60,353 bases of DNA from Chloroflexota bacterium. Its GTDB lineage: Bacteria; Chloroflexota; Anaerolineae; Caldilineales; Caldilineaceae. A program made the translations under genes and the position numbers. The notes beneath the pieces are model-generated. The model was not told where the DNA came from. It worked only from the letters and a program-made list of their open reading frames with translations, and did no database searches. The stretch covers positions 1 through 60,353 of the forward strand of contig JAGWYN010000028.1 of assembly GCA_018969295.1 (NCBI GenBank), written 5' to 3'. This document shows positions 30,022 through 38,701 of the stretch, piece by piece. Positions within the stretch are counted from its first letter, which is position 1; each line of letters begins with the position of its first letter.

Positions 30022-31317
30022 TTACTTGGTGGCTGCGGCGAGCGCCTGGTCCAGATCCCAGAGAATGTCTTCGATCTCCTCAAGCCCGACGCTCAGGCGG
30101 ATGAAATCTGGGGAGACGCCGGCGGTGGCCATCTCTTCCGCCGTCAACTGGCTATGGGTTGTGGTCGCCGGGTGGATCGCCAGGCTTTTGGCGTCGCCGA
30201 CGTTGGCCAGGTGGCTGAACAGCTGGAGGTGGTCGATGAATTTTTGACCGGCAGCGGCTCCTCCTTCGATCCCAAACCCCAGGATTGCGCCGGCCCCTTT
30301 GGGCAGGTATTTTTTGGCCAGTGCATGGTCTGGGTGGCTGGAAAGGCCAGGGTAGGTGACCCATCTGACCGATGGGTGCCCTTGCAGAAACTCAGCGACT
30401 GTCTGTGCGTTGCTGCAGTGGCGGTCCATGCGCAGGCTGAGCGTCTCGATGCCGGTCAGGGTGTTCCAGCTGTTGAAAGGAGCCTGGCTGGCCCCGATAT
30501 CGCGCAGCACCTGGACGCGCGCCTTGATCGCAAAGGGGGGCAGGCCGATGCCAACCAGGTCGGCGTATTTCAAACCGTGGTAACTGGGGTCAGGGGTGGT
30601 GAAATTGGCGAAGCGCCCGCTGGTCCAGTCAAAGTTGCCGCCGTCGATGAGCGCCCCGCCAATCGCCTGGCCGTGGCCAGCCAGAAATTTGGTGGTGCTG
30701 TGGGTGACCACATGGGTTCCGAACTCGATCGGGCGGCACAGATAGGGGGTTGCCAGCGTGTTGTCGATCATGAGCACAATGTTGTAGGCTTTGGCGAGCG
30801 CAGCGACCTCCTCGAACGGGAAGACTTTGATGTCCGGGTTGCCCAATGTTTCCCCGTAGAAAATTTTGGTGTTGGGGCGAATGGCGCGCTCGAAATTGGC
30901 TGGGTCGGTGGGGTCGACAAAGGTCACTTCGATGCCCAGTTTGGGCAGGGAATAGTTGAATTGGTTGTATGTGCCGCCGTAGAGACGGCTGCTCGACACA
31001 ATGTGGTCTCCCGCTTCACAGAGGGTGAAGATGGCCATGACCTGGGCGGCATGGCCGGAGGAGGCGGCCAGCCCGGCAACCCCTCCCTCCAGGCTGGCGA
31101 GGCGCTGCTCCAGCACATCGGTGGTTGGATTCATGATACGGGTGTAGATGTTGCCAAGTTCACGCAGGGCAAACAGATTGGCTGCGTGCTCCGTGTTCCG
31201 AAACTGGTAGCTGGTCGTCTGGTAGATCGGTACCGCACGGCTGCCTGTGGTTGGATCGGGGGTCTGGCCTGCATGCAGCTGGCGGGTAGCGAACCCCAAT
31301 TGTCGGTCTGCGCTCAT
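30022..31317 (-). CDS. metY: O-acetylhomoserine sulfhydrylase
   Basis: 431 residues from ATG 31315-31317, preceded by CAGGAGAGAG. FATRQLHAGQ at the start, YTRIMNPTTDVLEQRLASLE, ASSGHAAQ, DNTLATPY and the PLP-lysine motif HSTTKFLAGHG are all characteristic of the Cys/Met metabolism PLP family, with the longer insert typical of MetY. It makes homocysteine from O-acetylhomoserine and sulfide. It is the first gene of the operon behind a SAM-I riboswitch, so it should be turned off when SAM is abundant. Confidence 0.96.
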   Translation of the reverse strand: MSADRQLGFATRQLHAGQTPDPTTGSRAVPIYQTTSYQFRNTEHAANLFALRELGNIYTRIMNPTTDVLEQRLASLEGGVAGLAASSGHAAQVMAIFTLCEAGDHIVSSSRLYGGTYNQFNYSLPKLGIEVTFVDPTDPANFERAIRPNTKIFYGETLGNPDIKVFPFEEVAALAKAYNIVLMIDNTLATPYLCRPIEFGTHVVTHSTTKFLAGHGQAIGGALIDGGNFDWTSGRFANFTTPDPSYHGLKYADLVGIGLPPFAIKARVQVLRDIGASQAPFNSWNTLTGIETLSLRMDRHCSNAQTVAEFLQGHPSVRWVTYPGLSSHPDHALAKKYLPKGAGAILGFGIEGGAAAGQKFIDHLQLFSHLANVGDAKSLAIHPATTTHSQLTAEEMATAGVSPDFIRLSVGLEEIEDILWDLDQALAAATK

Positions 31318-31352
31318 GGTGGTCTCTCTCCTGATTGTGTTTGGACTCAAAC

Positions 31353-31381
31353 AAAAAACCTCTCGTCCAAAAGGTGAGAGG
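31353..31381 (-). terminator. Distal terminator of the SAM-I expression platform
   Basis: On the minus strand CCTCTC (31381-31376) pairs with GAGAGG (31364-31359), with extra CC/GG pairs inside, and TTTTTT follows (31358-31353). Its 5' arm CCTCTCA is also complementary to the 3' strand of riboswitch helix P1 (TGAGAGG, 31466-31460), which gives the usual antiterminator alternative. Confidence 0.85.
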
Positions 31382-31415
31382 CAGACTGGCTGGCCTGTGC
31401 TGCTTTTGGGGCAAC

Positions 31416-31438
31416 AAAAATCCCCACGGGGTGGGGAT
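31416..31438 (-). terminator. Proximal terminator hairpin between SAM-I aptamer and metY
   Basis: On the minus strand ATCCCCAC (31438-31431) pairs perfectly with GTGGGGAT (31427-31420) around a 3-base loop, and the arm's final T continues into TTTT (31419-31416). It lies about 22 bases after the aptamer and 35 bases before the distal terminator. Confidence 0.85.
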
Positions 31439-31458
31439 GATCAGAAGCGCAGGTCGCT

Positions 31459-31588
<130 letters not shown>

Positions 31589-31607
31589 ACTATTCAATTG
31601 TGCCCGC

Positions 31608-31636
31608 ACTATATCATCCGGCGATCAATTTGTCAA
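31608..31636 (-). promoter_or_regulatory. Sigma-70 promoter of the riboswitch-controlled methionine operon
   Basis: On the minus strand TTGACA (31636-31631) and TATAGT (31613-31608) are spaced by exactly 17 bases. The predicted start near 31601 lies about a dozen bases before the aptamer. The -35 box falls inside the last codons of the upstream DUF983 gene, whose stop codon is at 31625-31627. Confidence 0.88.
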
Positions 31637-32011
31637 ATCAGATTGAGAGAAATTCAAGTTTTCTGCAGAAGGGAGGGGGCGGGGGTCCAGCAACTGGTCG
31701 GTGTGCATCCAGATCAGACGGGCGTAGCGGAAGATCAGCGGGGTGAGCAGGGTGGTCTGGGCAATGATGGCGACAGAAAACACAGCGATGGAGACATTCC
31801 GCCATGTCAGCCAGAGTGCGGTGGGCAGCAGGGCCAAAAAGCCAGCGGCGTAGCCGACAAACATGGCGTTGAGAAAATAGCCACTCTCGCGTTCGAATTT
31901 GATTCCACAGGTCGGGCAGTGGCTGTGCATCCCGAACAACGAACAGAAGACCTGTCCCCGCAGACAGACCGGGCAGCGTTGGCGGAGCAGTGCTCCGAGA
32001 CGGTTCAGCAT
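31625..32011 (-). CDS. DUF983 family zinc-ribbon membrane protein
   Basis: 128 residues from ATG 32009-32011. The N-terminal part has two CxxC pairs, CPVC and CPTC, as in the DUF983 family, followed by two membrane segments (LNAMFVGYAAGFLALLPTAL and VFSVAIIAQTTLLTPLIFR). The frame runs further upstream, but the chosen start matches the family, and AAAGGG lies upstream. The function of the family is not known. It follows the hydroxyacid dehydrogenase gene after a hairpin-containing gap. Its last codons contain the -35 box of the metY promoter. Confidence 0.85.
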   Translation of the reverse strand: MLNRLGALLRQRCPVCLRGQVFCSLFGMHSHCPTCGIKFERESGYFLNAMFVGYAAGFLALLPTALWLTWRNVSIAVFSVAIIAQTTLLTPLIFRYARLIWMHTDQLLDPRPLPSAENLNFSQSDLTN

Positions 32012-32030
32012 CCTGTTGTTCCCTTTAGCG

Positions 32031-32068
32031 GGGATGCCTTGGAGAGTCCCATCTCGGCAAGGCATCCC
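32031..32068 (-). repeat. Hairpin between the reductase and DUF983 genes
   Basis: GGGATGCCTTG (32031-32041) is the perfect complement of CAAGGCATCCC (32058-32068) with a 16-base loop. No T-run follows on the minus strand, so it is more likely an mRNA-processing or stabilising structure than a terminator. Confidence 0.45.
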
Positions 32069-32083
32069 TTCGGGTAAGCCTGT

Positions 32084-33061
32084 TTACCGCAGGGCCTCTG
32101 GGTTGAGACAGTTGGGAGGCAATTGGCCGGCCAGCCCGGCCAGCAGGTTGTCGGCAGCCATCTCTGCCATGCGGCTGCGGGTTTCAAAACTGGCGCTGGC
32201 GATATGGGGCACCACCAGTGCGTTGTCGAGTGTGTAGAGCGGGTGCTCTGCGGGCAACGGTTCGGGGTCGGTGACATCCAGCCCGGCAGCAAAGATCTGC
32301 TGTGCCTTCAGCGCTTCGTAGAGCGCCAGAGTATCTACGACCGGCCCACGGGCGGTGTTGATCAGGATCGCGTTGGGTTTCATGGTGCGCAGTGCCGCTG
32401 CGTCGATATAGTGGTAGGTCTCTGGGGTCAGCGGCACATGCAGCGACACAAAGTCTGACTGGGCCAGCAGCTCTGCTTTGCTGACAGCGACTGCGCCCAG
32501 CTCCTGTTCGGCGACCTCGCTGCGGAAGGCGTCGTGGTAGAGGATGCGCATGCCGAACCCGCGGGCGCGGCGGGCCATGGCCAGCCCGATGCGTCCGATG
32601 CCGGCGACCCCGAGGGTGGCGCCGTGGATATCCTGCCCCATCAGCAGCATCGGTCCCCAGGTGCGCCAGTGGCCGTTTTTGGCGTAGGTGTGCCCTTCGA
32701 CAATGCGCCGCGCGCACGCCATCAGCAGGGTGAAGGCCAGGTCGGCGGTGGTGTCGGTCAGCACACCGGGCGTGTTGGTCATGAGGACTCGGCGTTGGGT
32801 GGCGGCGGGGACGTCGAAATTGTCGAAACCGACCGCAAAATTGGCGACCACCTTGAGGTGGGGAGCGGCATCAAGCAGCTCGGCGTCGATTTTGTCGGTG
32901 AGCAGGGTGAGCAGCCCGTCGGCTTGGCGGGCCCAGTCGAGCAGCACCGCCCGCGGTGGCGGCAGTTCCTCCTGCCAGACGGTTGCGTCGGTCTGTGCAA
33001 GTACTTTCTGTAGACCGCGATCGGGGAGGATGCGGGTCACAAAGACACGTGGTTTGGTCAT
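32084..33061 (-). CDS. gyaR: Glyoxylate/hydroxypyruvate reductase-type D-2-hydroxyacid dehydrogenase
   Basis: 325 residues. The NAD(P) fold motif is GIGRIGLAMARRARGFGM, and the catalytic residues are the Arg in INTARGPVVD, the Glu in DVTDPEPL and the His in VVPHIASAS. ANFAVGFDNFDVPAATQRRV is typical of the GyaR/GRHPR branch, which reduces glyoxylate or hydroxypyruvate, more than of phosphoglycerate dehydrogenase. The ATG overlaps the stop of the aminotransferase gene by 4 bases, so the two may form one pathway, for instance transamination of a 2-oxo acid followed by reduction. Confidence 0.9.
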   Translation of the reverse strand: MTKPRVFVTRILPDRGLQKVLAQTDATVWQEELPPPRAVLLDWARQADGLLTLLTDKIDAELLDAAPHLKVVANFAVGFDNFDVPAATQRRVLMTNTPGVLTDTTADLAFTLLMACARRIVEGHTYAKNGHWRTWGPMLLMGQDIHGATLGVAGIGRIGLAMARRARGFGMRILYHDAFRSEVAEQELGAVAVSKAELLAQSDFVSLHVPLTPETYHYIDAAALRTMKPNAILINTARGPVVDTLALYEALKAQQIFAAGLDVTDPEPLPAEHPLYTLDNALVVPHIASASFETRSRMAEMAADNLLAGLAGQLPPNCLNPEALR

Positions 33062-34275
33062 GCAGCAGCTCCTTGGTGGGCGATGTGATCGATCCAGTCC
33101 CGGAACAGGCTCAGCCCTTCCCGGATGTCGGGTGTGTCGATGCCCGAGTAGGCCAGACGGATGTACTGTTGGGTCTCGCCGGGAAGAGGCCGGCCAAAGT
33201 GCATGCGGGTGCAGAACGAGACGCCGGTATTTTTGAGCGCAGCGTCGGCGAAGCGGGCGACATGAGAAAAGCCCAGCCGCTTTATGACCTGGGTCACATT
33301 GGGAAACAGGTAGAAGGTCGACTCTGGCTTGTGCACGACCAACCCTTGAATCTGACGCAGGATCTCAACCGTCACGTCGCGACGCTCTCGCAGCGTCTGA
33401 AGCGCCGCTGCGGGGGCACTTTGCTCCCCGCACAACGCTTCGATCCCAGCCCACTGGACAAAATGGGTCGTGCACGATTCGTCATTGGTGTTGAGACGTG
33501 TGATAGCCTCGATGACCTCCTGGGGGCCGACGGCAGCCCCAAGCCGCCAGCCGGTCATCGCATATTTTTTGGAAAAGGTATAGAGAAGCACAGTGCGTTC
33601 TTGCATGCCAGGCAGGCTGGCGATGCTGGTCGTCTTTCCTGAGTAGCGCACGTCAAAGTAGGCTTCGTCGGACAGCACCCACAGGTTGTGCCGGACAGCC
33701 AGCTCGGCGACCCGCTGCATTTCGGCCGCCGAGGACTCGGTGCCGAGCGGGTTCTGGCAGTTGTTGTAGATGAGCAGCCGTGTGCGCGGGGTGATCAATG
33801 CCTCCAGATAGTCCAGGTCCATTTGAAAGCCGTCCGCTGTCTCTACAAAGCGGTAGGGCAGAGGAACCCCGCAGAAATAGTCGATTTGGGATTCGTAGAT
33901 CGGGTATCCTGGGTTGGGGTACAGCACCTCGTCTCCCGGCTCCATGACGGCCTGGAGAAACTTGGTGACGACCGGTTTGCCCCCAGGCTGCACGGCCACA
34001 TTGGCGGGTGTGTAGCCGATCCCGCGCTGGGCCCCTAGGACCTCCGCCAGCGCTTCCCGCAGCGGCAGAATGCCGGCCGCCGGCGCATAGCCGGTTTTGC
34101 CTTCGGCGATTGCCCGGCTCTGTGCCGCGACAATGTTGGCGGGAGTCGGGAGGTTGATGTCGCCCAGATGAAAGGGGTAGATTTTGTGGCCCTGCGCACG
34201 CCAGGCAGCCGCCGCCTCAGAGACCGCAAACGCGGTCTCCGTGCCCAGGTTTTTCAACCGATCAGCAAGATGCAT
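33058..34275 (-). CDS. Class I/II PLP-dependent aminotransferase
   Basis: 405 residues from ATG 34273-34275 with TTTGGAG upstream; the longer open frame before it is rejected. FHLGDINLPTPANI, GYAPAAGILPLREALAEV, NPGYPIYESQIDYF, NNCQNPLGTESS, SDEAYFDVRY and the PLP-lysine segment YTFSKKYAMTGWRLG place it in fold type I, aspartate aminotransferase-like. The substrate amino acid is not clear from these motifs. It overlaps the hydroxyacid dehydrogenase gene by 4 bases. Confidence 0.92.
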   Translation of the reverse strand: MHLADRLKNLGTETAFAVSEAAAAWRAQGHKIYPFHLGDINLPTPANIVAAQSRAIAEGKTGYAPAAGILPLREALAEVLGAQRGIGYTPANVAVQPGGKPVVTKFLQAVMEPGDEVLYPNPGYPIYESQIDYFCGVPLPYRFVETADGFQMDLDYLEALITPRTRLLIYNNCQNPLGTESSAAEMQRVAELAVRHNLWVLSDEAYFDVRYSGKTTSIASLPGMQERTVLLYTFSKKYAMTGWRLGAAVGPQEVIEAITRLNTNDESCTTHFVQWAGIEALCGEQSAPAAALQTLRERRDVTVEILRQIQGLVVHKPESTFYLFPNVTQVIKRLGFSHVARFADAALKNTGVSFCTRMHFGRPLPGETQQYIRLAYSGIDTPDIREGLSLFRDWIDHIAHQGAAA

Positions 34276-34373
34276 AAAAAAATCTCCAAAGCACACCAAA
34301 AAATTTGCAGAACAGCCAGCGGGCAGACCGGAGCGCTCCGGTGCGGTGTCTCTCCCACGGCCAGGCAGCTGGC

Positions 34374-34769
34374 TCAGAAGGGGATGTCCTCGTCGCTTGG
34401 GCCATGGCTGCTGGCGCTGGCTTCTGCCCCATCGCTCTCCCCGCGTGTGGAGAGAAAGCGGATCGTCGAGGCTGTGACGTCGAGCGAGACCCTGACCTGA
34501 CCGTCGCGGTCGGTGTAGGTGGTCGGCGCTTCCAACTCGCCGACGACCAGCACCTTGCTGCCTTTGGTCAAATACTGGCTGGCGGTCTCGGCCAGCTTGC
34601 GCCAGGCAGTCACACGAAACCACAGCGTCTTTTCCTGACGCTGCCCATCCTGGCCTACCCAGCTGCGGGAGACCGCTATGGAAAAATTGGTCACAGGCAC
34701 CCCTGTCGGCGTATAACGCATCTCTGGATCACGGCCCAGATTTCCGATCAGCGTCAGCTGCTGGTACAT
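34374..34769 (-). CDS. ssb: Single-stranded DNA-binding protein
   Basis: 131 residues starting MYQQLTLIGNLGRDPEMRYT, an OB-fold protein with NFSIAVSR, KTLWFRVTAW and YLTKGSKVLVVGEL. The C-terminal tail SDEDIPF is the acidic tip that binds partner proteins. A strong Shine-Dalgarno AAAGGAG precedes the start. It is shorter than E. coli SSB, with a brief linker. It is transcribed alone from its own promoter, before the aminotransferase gene. Confidence 0.96.
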   Translation of the reverse strand: MYQQLTLIGNLGRDPEMRYTPTGVPVTNFSIAVSRSWVGQDGQRQEKTLWFRVTAWRKLAETASQYLTKGSKVLVVGELEAPTTYTDRDGQVRVSLDVTASTIRFLSTRGESDGAEASASSHGPSDEDIPF

Positions 34770-35045
34770 ACTCAGGCTCCTTTGATTCGAGCAATCACAA
34801 CCCTTGCTCTGTCGAATAATAGCGGTGCATAACTCCCATTATACACGGGAACGGCCCGTTTGTCCTACACCAAAAGTGCGAGGGGGGCTCCTCCGCGTTG
34901 GGGAACGCTGCCCAAAAGCTGCCCCTGCCGTGAAGCAGAGCCGCAGGAAACGGGCAGTTGGACATGGTGTGGCGGCTGTGGGATAATCTGGATCAGTGCC
35001 ATGACTTGGGTGGCTGCGCAAGACAGAGCAAGAAAAAGGGAACAG
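34770..35045. promoter_or_regulatory. Divergent region between ssb and the M24 peptidase gene
   Basis: 276 bases. On the minus strand a consensus TATAAT lies at 34843-34838, with AGGACA 17 bases upstream as a weak -35, placing the ssb start of transcription near 34831. No clear promoter was seen for the plus-strand peptidase gene, whose start is preceded by AAGGGAACAG. Confidence 0.55.
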
Positions 35046-36284
35046 ATGAAGCTGAACGATATTCAAGCCTACCTGACGGCCAACCAGCTGGACGGCTGGT
35101 TGCTCTATGATTTCCGGGGGACCAACCCGGTGGCGCTGCATCTGGCTGGCCTGCAGAGCAGTGGATCTCGGCGCTGGTTTCTCTGGATCCCTGCGCGAGG
35201 TACCCCCTGCTGGCTGATCCATGTGATCGAAGCCAGCACCTTCCGCCAGGTCTCTCCCGCGCTGATGGGGGAGATGAAGCGCTACGCCGGGTGGCGTGAG
35301 CTGGAGGAGAAGCTGGCTGCGTTGGTGGGGGCGCAGGGGCCAGTCCGCCGCATTGCCATGGAGTACAGCCCGCACAACGCCATCCCCTACGTCAGCTGGG
35401 TCGACGCCGGCACCAAAGAGATGGTCGAGCAAGTGACCGGGGCCGAGATCGTCTCCAGCGCCGACCTGGTCCAGCTGGCTCAGGCGGTGCTCGACGCCGA
35501 CCAGATCGCCAGCCATCGTCGTGCGGCTGCCATCTGCCTGGCCGCCAAAGAGGCGGCTTTTGCATTCCTGCGGGCCCGGCTGGCTGCCGGGGAGAGCACC
35601 ACAGAATATGCGGTGCAGCAGGTGATCACCCGTCATCTGGACGAACACAAGATGGAGTACGACCACGGGGCCATTGTGTCGGTCAACGGCAACGCTGCCG
35701 ACCCGCATTATTCGCCCACTGCTGACCGGCATGCTCCGATCGGGCCGGGAGATATGGTGCTGATTGACCTGTGGGGGCGTGAAACCCGCAGCCCGCTCGA
35801 CTGTTTTGCCGACATCACATGGACCGCCTACTGCGGTGCCGAGGTGCCCGCATTTGCCCGCCAGATCTTTTCTGTAGTTGCCAGCGGGCGCGACGCGGCT
35901 GTCCACGCCATCCAGCAGCAGATGGCCGCCAACCAGCCCGTGTACGGCTATGCTGTCGACGATGCCTGCCGGGCGGTGATCGACGCAGCTGGCTATGGGG
36001 CTGCTTTCTTTCATCGCACCGGCCACAGCCTCGGGGTGCGTGGCCATTTCAACGGCGTCAACATCGACAATCTGGAGACCCAGGACAGGCGCCGTCTTCT
36101 CCCACATCTCCTTTTCACGATCGAGCCGGGCATTTATCTGCCCGACGCCGATTTTGATGGGTCGGGCCGGGCCCGTGGGCTCGGGATTCGCAGCGAAATC
36201 AACTGTCTGGTCACCGAACATGGCCTGGAGGTGACCACATTGCCGCTCCAAACCGAAATTGTCGCGTTGATGGGAAGGGGGTGA
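35046..36284 (+). CDS. M24 family Xaa-Pro peptidase
   Basis: 412 residues from ATG 35046. An N-terminal creatinase-like domain (residues 1-150) precedes the pita-bread fold. All metal ligands are present: Asp in MVLIDLWG, Asp in CFADITW, His in HRTGHSLG, Glu in TIEPGIYL and Glu in IRSEINCLV. Such enzymes cleave Xaa-Pro bonds. The N-terminus has no signal peptide, so it is cytosolic. Its stop overlaps a possible GTG start of lutA, so it is the first gene of the lutABC transcript; a functional link is not evident. Confidence 0.93.
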   Translation: MKLNDIQAYLTANQLDGWLLYDFRGTNPVALHLAGLQSSGSRRWFLWIPARGTPCWLIHVIEASTFRQVSPALMGEMKRYAGWRELEEKLAALVGAQGPVRRIAMEYSPHNAIPYVSWVDAGTKEMVEQVTGAEIVSSADLVQLAQAVLDADQIASHRRAAAICLAAKEAAFAFLRARLAAGESTTEYAVQQVITRHLDEHKMEYDHGAIVSVNGNAADPHYSPTADRHAPIGPGDMVLIDLWGRETRSPLDCFADITWTAYCGAEVPAFARQIFSVVASGRDAAVHAIQQQMAANQPVYGYAVDDACRAVIDAAGYGAAFFHRTGHSLGVRGHFNGVNIDNLETQDRRRLLPHLLFTIEPGIYLPDADFDGSGRARGLGIRSEINCLVTEHGLEVTTLPLQTEIVALMGRG

Positions 36285-36292
36285 CAGCACGG

Positions 36293-37141
36293 ATGGCAGA
36301 CAAGCGAACGTACAGCAGCCCCCCCCGGCGGGTGGCATTGTTTGTGACCTGCATGGTCGATATGATCTACCCTGAAGTGGGGATGGCAACGGTCGAACTG
36401 TTGGAACGGCACGGGGTGGAGGTGCTCTTTCCGCTGGAACAGACCTGCTGTGGGCAGCCGGCCTTCAACGCGGGCTTCTGGGACGAGGCCCGGCCATTGG
36501 CCCGGCGTTTCGTCGATATTTTTGAGCCGCTGCTGCGCAGCAAACAGATCGATGCTGTGGTGGCGCCCAGCGGCAGCTGCACAGCCATGACCAGCCATTT
36601 TTATCGCCAGCTGCTCGCAGAGGAACCTGGTTACCCGGAAAGGGCAGCACTGCTGGCGGCTGCTACCTTTGAATTGACCGAGTTCCTGGTCGATGTGCTG
36701 GGTGTCGAAGCGGTCGATGCCCAGTTTACCGGCCGGTTGACCTATCATGGCTGCTGCCATTTGCTGCGGGAACTGGGAATTGACCGCCAGCCGCGCACCT
36801 TGTTGCAGCAGGTCAACGGGGCGGAATGGGTGGCGTTGAACGGGGAAGAAGAGTGTTGTGGTTTTGGCGGGCTGTTTGCTGTCAAAAATTCTGGGATCAG
36901 CACCGCAATGGGAAACCGCAAGGTGCAAAATCTGGTGCGCAGCGATGCCGACGTCGTTGCACTGTGCGATGTGAGCTGCATGACCCACATCAACGGGCTG
37001 CTGAGCCGCCAGGGTGAACGCTGCCGAGCTGTGCACATCGCCCAGGTGCTGGCCAATCAGGTCGATGTCCGCCCGCGCACGCTTCCCGAACCGCCTTCCC
37101 AGCCTCTGGAGAAACCCCGGCGCTGGCAGGATACGACGTAA
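36293..37141 (+). CDS. lutA: Lactate utilisation protein LutA (CCG-domain Fe-S oxidoreductase subunit)
   Basis: 282 residues from ATG 36293; a GTG at 36281 overlapping the previous stop is a possible alternative start. VALFVTCMVDMIYPEVG is the typical N-terminus. The cysteine-rich CCG motifs are EQTCCGQPAFN and EEECCGFGGLF, with HGCCHLL between. The protein works with LutB and LutC in oxidising L-lactate to pyruvate through a quinone-linked iron-sulfur complex. lutB follows after 66 bases. Confidence 0.93.
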   Translation: MADKRTYSSPPRRVALFVTCMVDMIYPEVGMATVELLERHGVEVLFPLEQTCCGQPAFNAGFWDEARPLARRFVDIFEPLLRSKQIDAVVAPSGSCTAMTSHFYRQLLAEEPGYPERAALLAAATFELTEFLVDVLGVEAVDAQFTGRLTYHGCCHLLRELGIDRQPRTLLQQVNGAEWVALNGEEECCGFGGLFAVKNSGISTAMGNRKVQNLVRSDADVVALCDVSCMTHINGLLSRQGERCRAVHIAQVLANQVDVRPRTLPEPPSQPLEKPRRWQDTT

Positions 37142-37207
37142 GAGAGAGTTTGTCCACGCCAGATCCGCCCGACCGCACAGCCTGCGTTGTTTTCAGGAGC
37201 ATCCAGC

Positions 37208-38647
37208 ATGAGCACATCGGCCATCGATCTCAGCCTTCCTTACAAAAAGCGTGTCGACGACGCGCTGCACAACAAACAGCTCAAAGTGGCTTTGGACCGG
37301 GCGACCGGGCGCATGGCAGGTCAGCGTGTGGCGGCGATGGGGGCCGTCGACGCGCCCCGGCTGCGTGCTCAGGTCCGCCAGATGAAGGAACATGTCCTGC
37401 GCACCTGGCCTGAACTGCTCGAGCAGTTGGAGACCCAGGTGACCGCCAATGGGGGCCACGTGCATTGGGCCAAGGAAGCGGCGGATCTGCAGCGCATTGT
37501 GGTGGAGATCGCCCGCAAGGCCAATGTACAAAAAGTGGTCAAAGCCAAATCGATGGCGACCGAGGAGGTGCACCTCAACCAGGCCCTGCAAAGAGCAGGC
37601 CTGAAAGTGGTGGAGACCGACCTGGGGGAGTACATCATCCAGCTGGCTGGCGAGCCACCCAGCCACATTGTCGCGCCGGTGATCCACCGTCGGGTCGAAG
37701 ACATTGCGGCGATCTTCCAGCGCGAACTGGACATGCCCCCTACGCTTGACCCGCAGGTGATCTGCGGTGTGGCGCGTGGGGTGCTGCGCAAGGAGTTTTT
37801 GAGTGCAGAGATGGGGATCAGCGGCTGCAATTTTGCGATTGCTGAGACTGGCACCTGCTGTATTGTCACCAACGAGGGCAACGGGCGTATGACGTCGACC
37901 CTGCCGCGCGTCTATGTGGTGGTCATGGGGCTGGAAAAATTGGTGCCGACGGTCGAGGATGCATTTTTGCAGTACCAGGCGCTCTGTCGCAGCTCGACGG
38001 GCCAGCAGTGCAGCGTCTATCTTTCGATGACCAGCGGCCCGCGCAAGCCGGGGGACGTCGACGGGCCGGAGGAGTTTCATCTGGTCCTGCTCGACAATGG
38101 CCGCCTCGACATGCTGGCCAAAGGCTACGGGGAAGCGCTCTGTTGCATCCGCTGCGGCGCCTGCTTGAATGTCTGCCCGGTCTACCGGGAGATCGGAGGG
38201 CACGCGTACGGCAGCACCTACAGCGGCCCGATCGGCGCTGTGATCAGCCCCAATATCCATATGGAGGTGACCGACGTCGACAAACTGCCCTACGCCAGCA
38301 GCCTTTGTGGTGCCTGCCGAGATGCCTGCCCGGTCCAGATCGACCTGCCGCGCATGCTGCTGGAATTGCGCCGGGATGTGGTGGAGGCGGAGGGGACGAC
38401 CCTCTTCGATCGAGCGGCCATGCAGGGGTTCAGCAAGATGATGCAAAGCCGCAGCAGCTACGAGAACGCCGGCAAACTCGGGAGTCTGGCCAGCAATGTG
38501 CTGGCCAGGTTGAGCGGCGGCAACCTGACATTTCTGCCTGGCCCACTCTCTCCCTGGACAGAAAGCCGTGACCTGCCGCCGTTGGCCCGCCACAGCTTCC
38601 GCGAGCAGTGGCAGCAGCGCCGTGCAGCCCGCAAGCAGATTGTCTGA
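37208..38647 (+). CDS. lutB: Lactate utilisation protein LutB (iron-sulfur subunit)
   Basis: 479 residues from ATG 37208 with AGGAGCAT upstream. An N-terminal LUD domain (KANVQKVVKAKSMATEEVHLN, ISGCNFAIAETGTCCIVTNE) is followed from about residue 305 by two ferredoxin-type 4Fe-4S clusters, CIRCGACLNVCPVY and CGACRDACPVQ. This is the normal domain order of LutB. It lies between lutA and lutC and is probably translated from one message with them. Confidence 0.95.
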   Translation: MSTSAIDLSLPYKKRVDDALHNKQLKVALDRATGRMAGQRVAAMGAVDAPRLRAQVRQMKEHVLRTWPELLEQLETQVTANGGHVHWAKEAADLQRIVVEIARKANVQKVVKAKSMATEEVHLNQALQRAGLKVVETDLGEYIIQLAGEPPSHIVAPVIHRRVEDIAAIFQRELDMPPTLDPQVICGVARGVLRKEFLSAEMGISGCNFAIAETGTCCIVTNEGNGRMTSTLPRVYVVVMGLEKLVPTVEDAFLQYQALCRSSTGQQCSVYLSMTSGPRKPGDVDGPEEFHLVLLDNGRLDMLAKGYGEALCCIRCGACLNVCPVYREIGGHAYGSTYSGPIGAVISPNIHMEVTDVDKLPYASSLCGACRDACPVQIDLPRMLLELRRDVVEAEGTTLFDRAAMQGFSKMMQSRSSYENAGKLGSLASNVLARLSGGNLTFLPGPLSPWTESRDLPPLARHSFREQWQQRRAARKQIV

Positions 38648-38701
38648 ACCTGGGGCCGGCTGCTGCCAGCCTGGTGCCTGTCGAGGAGGAGAGAGAAGCC
38701 A

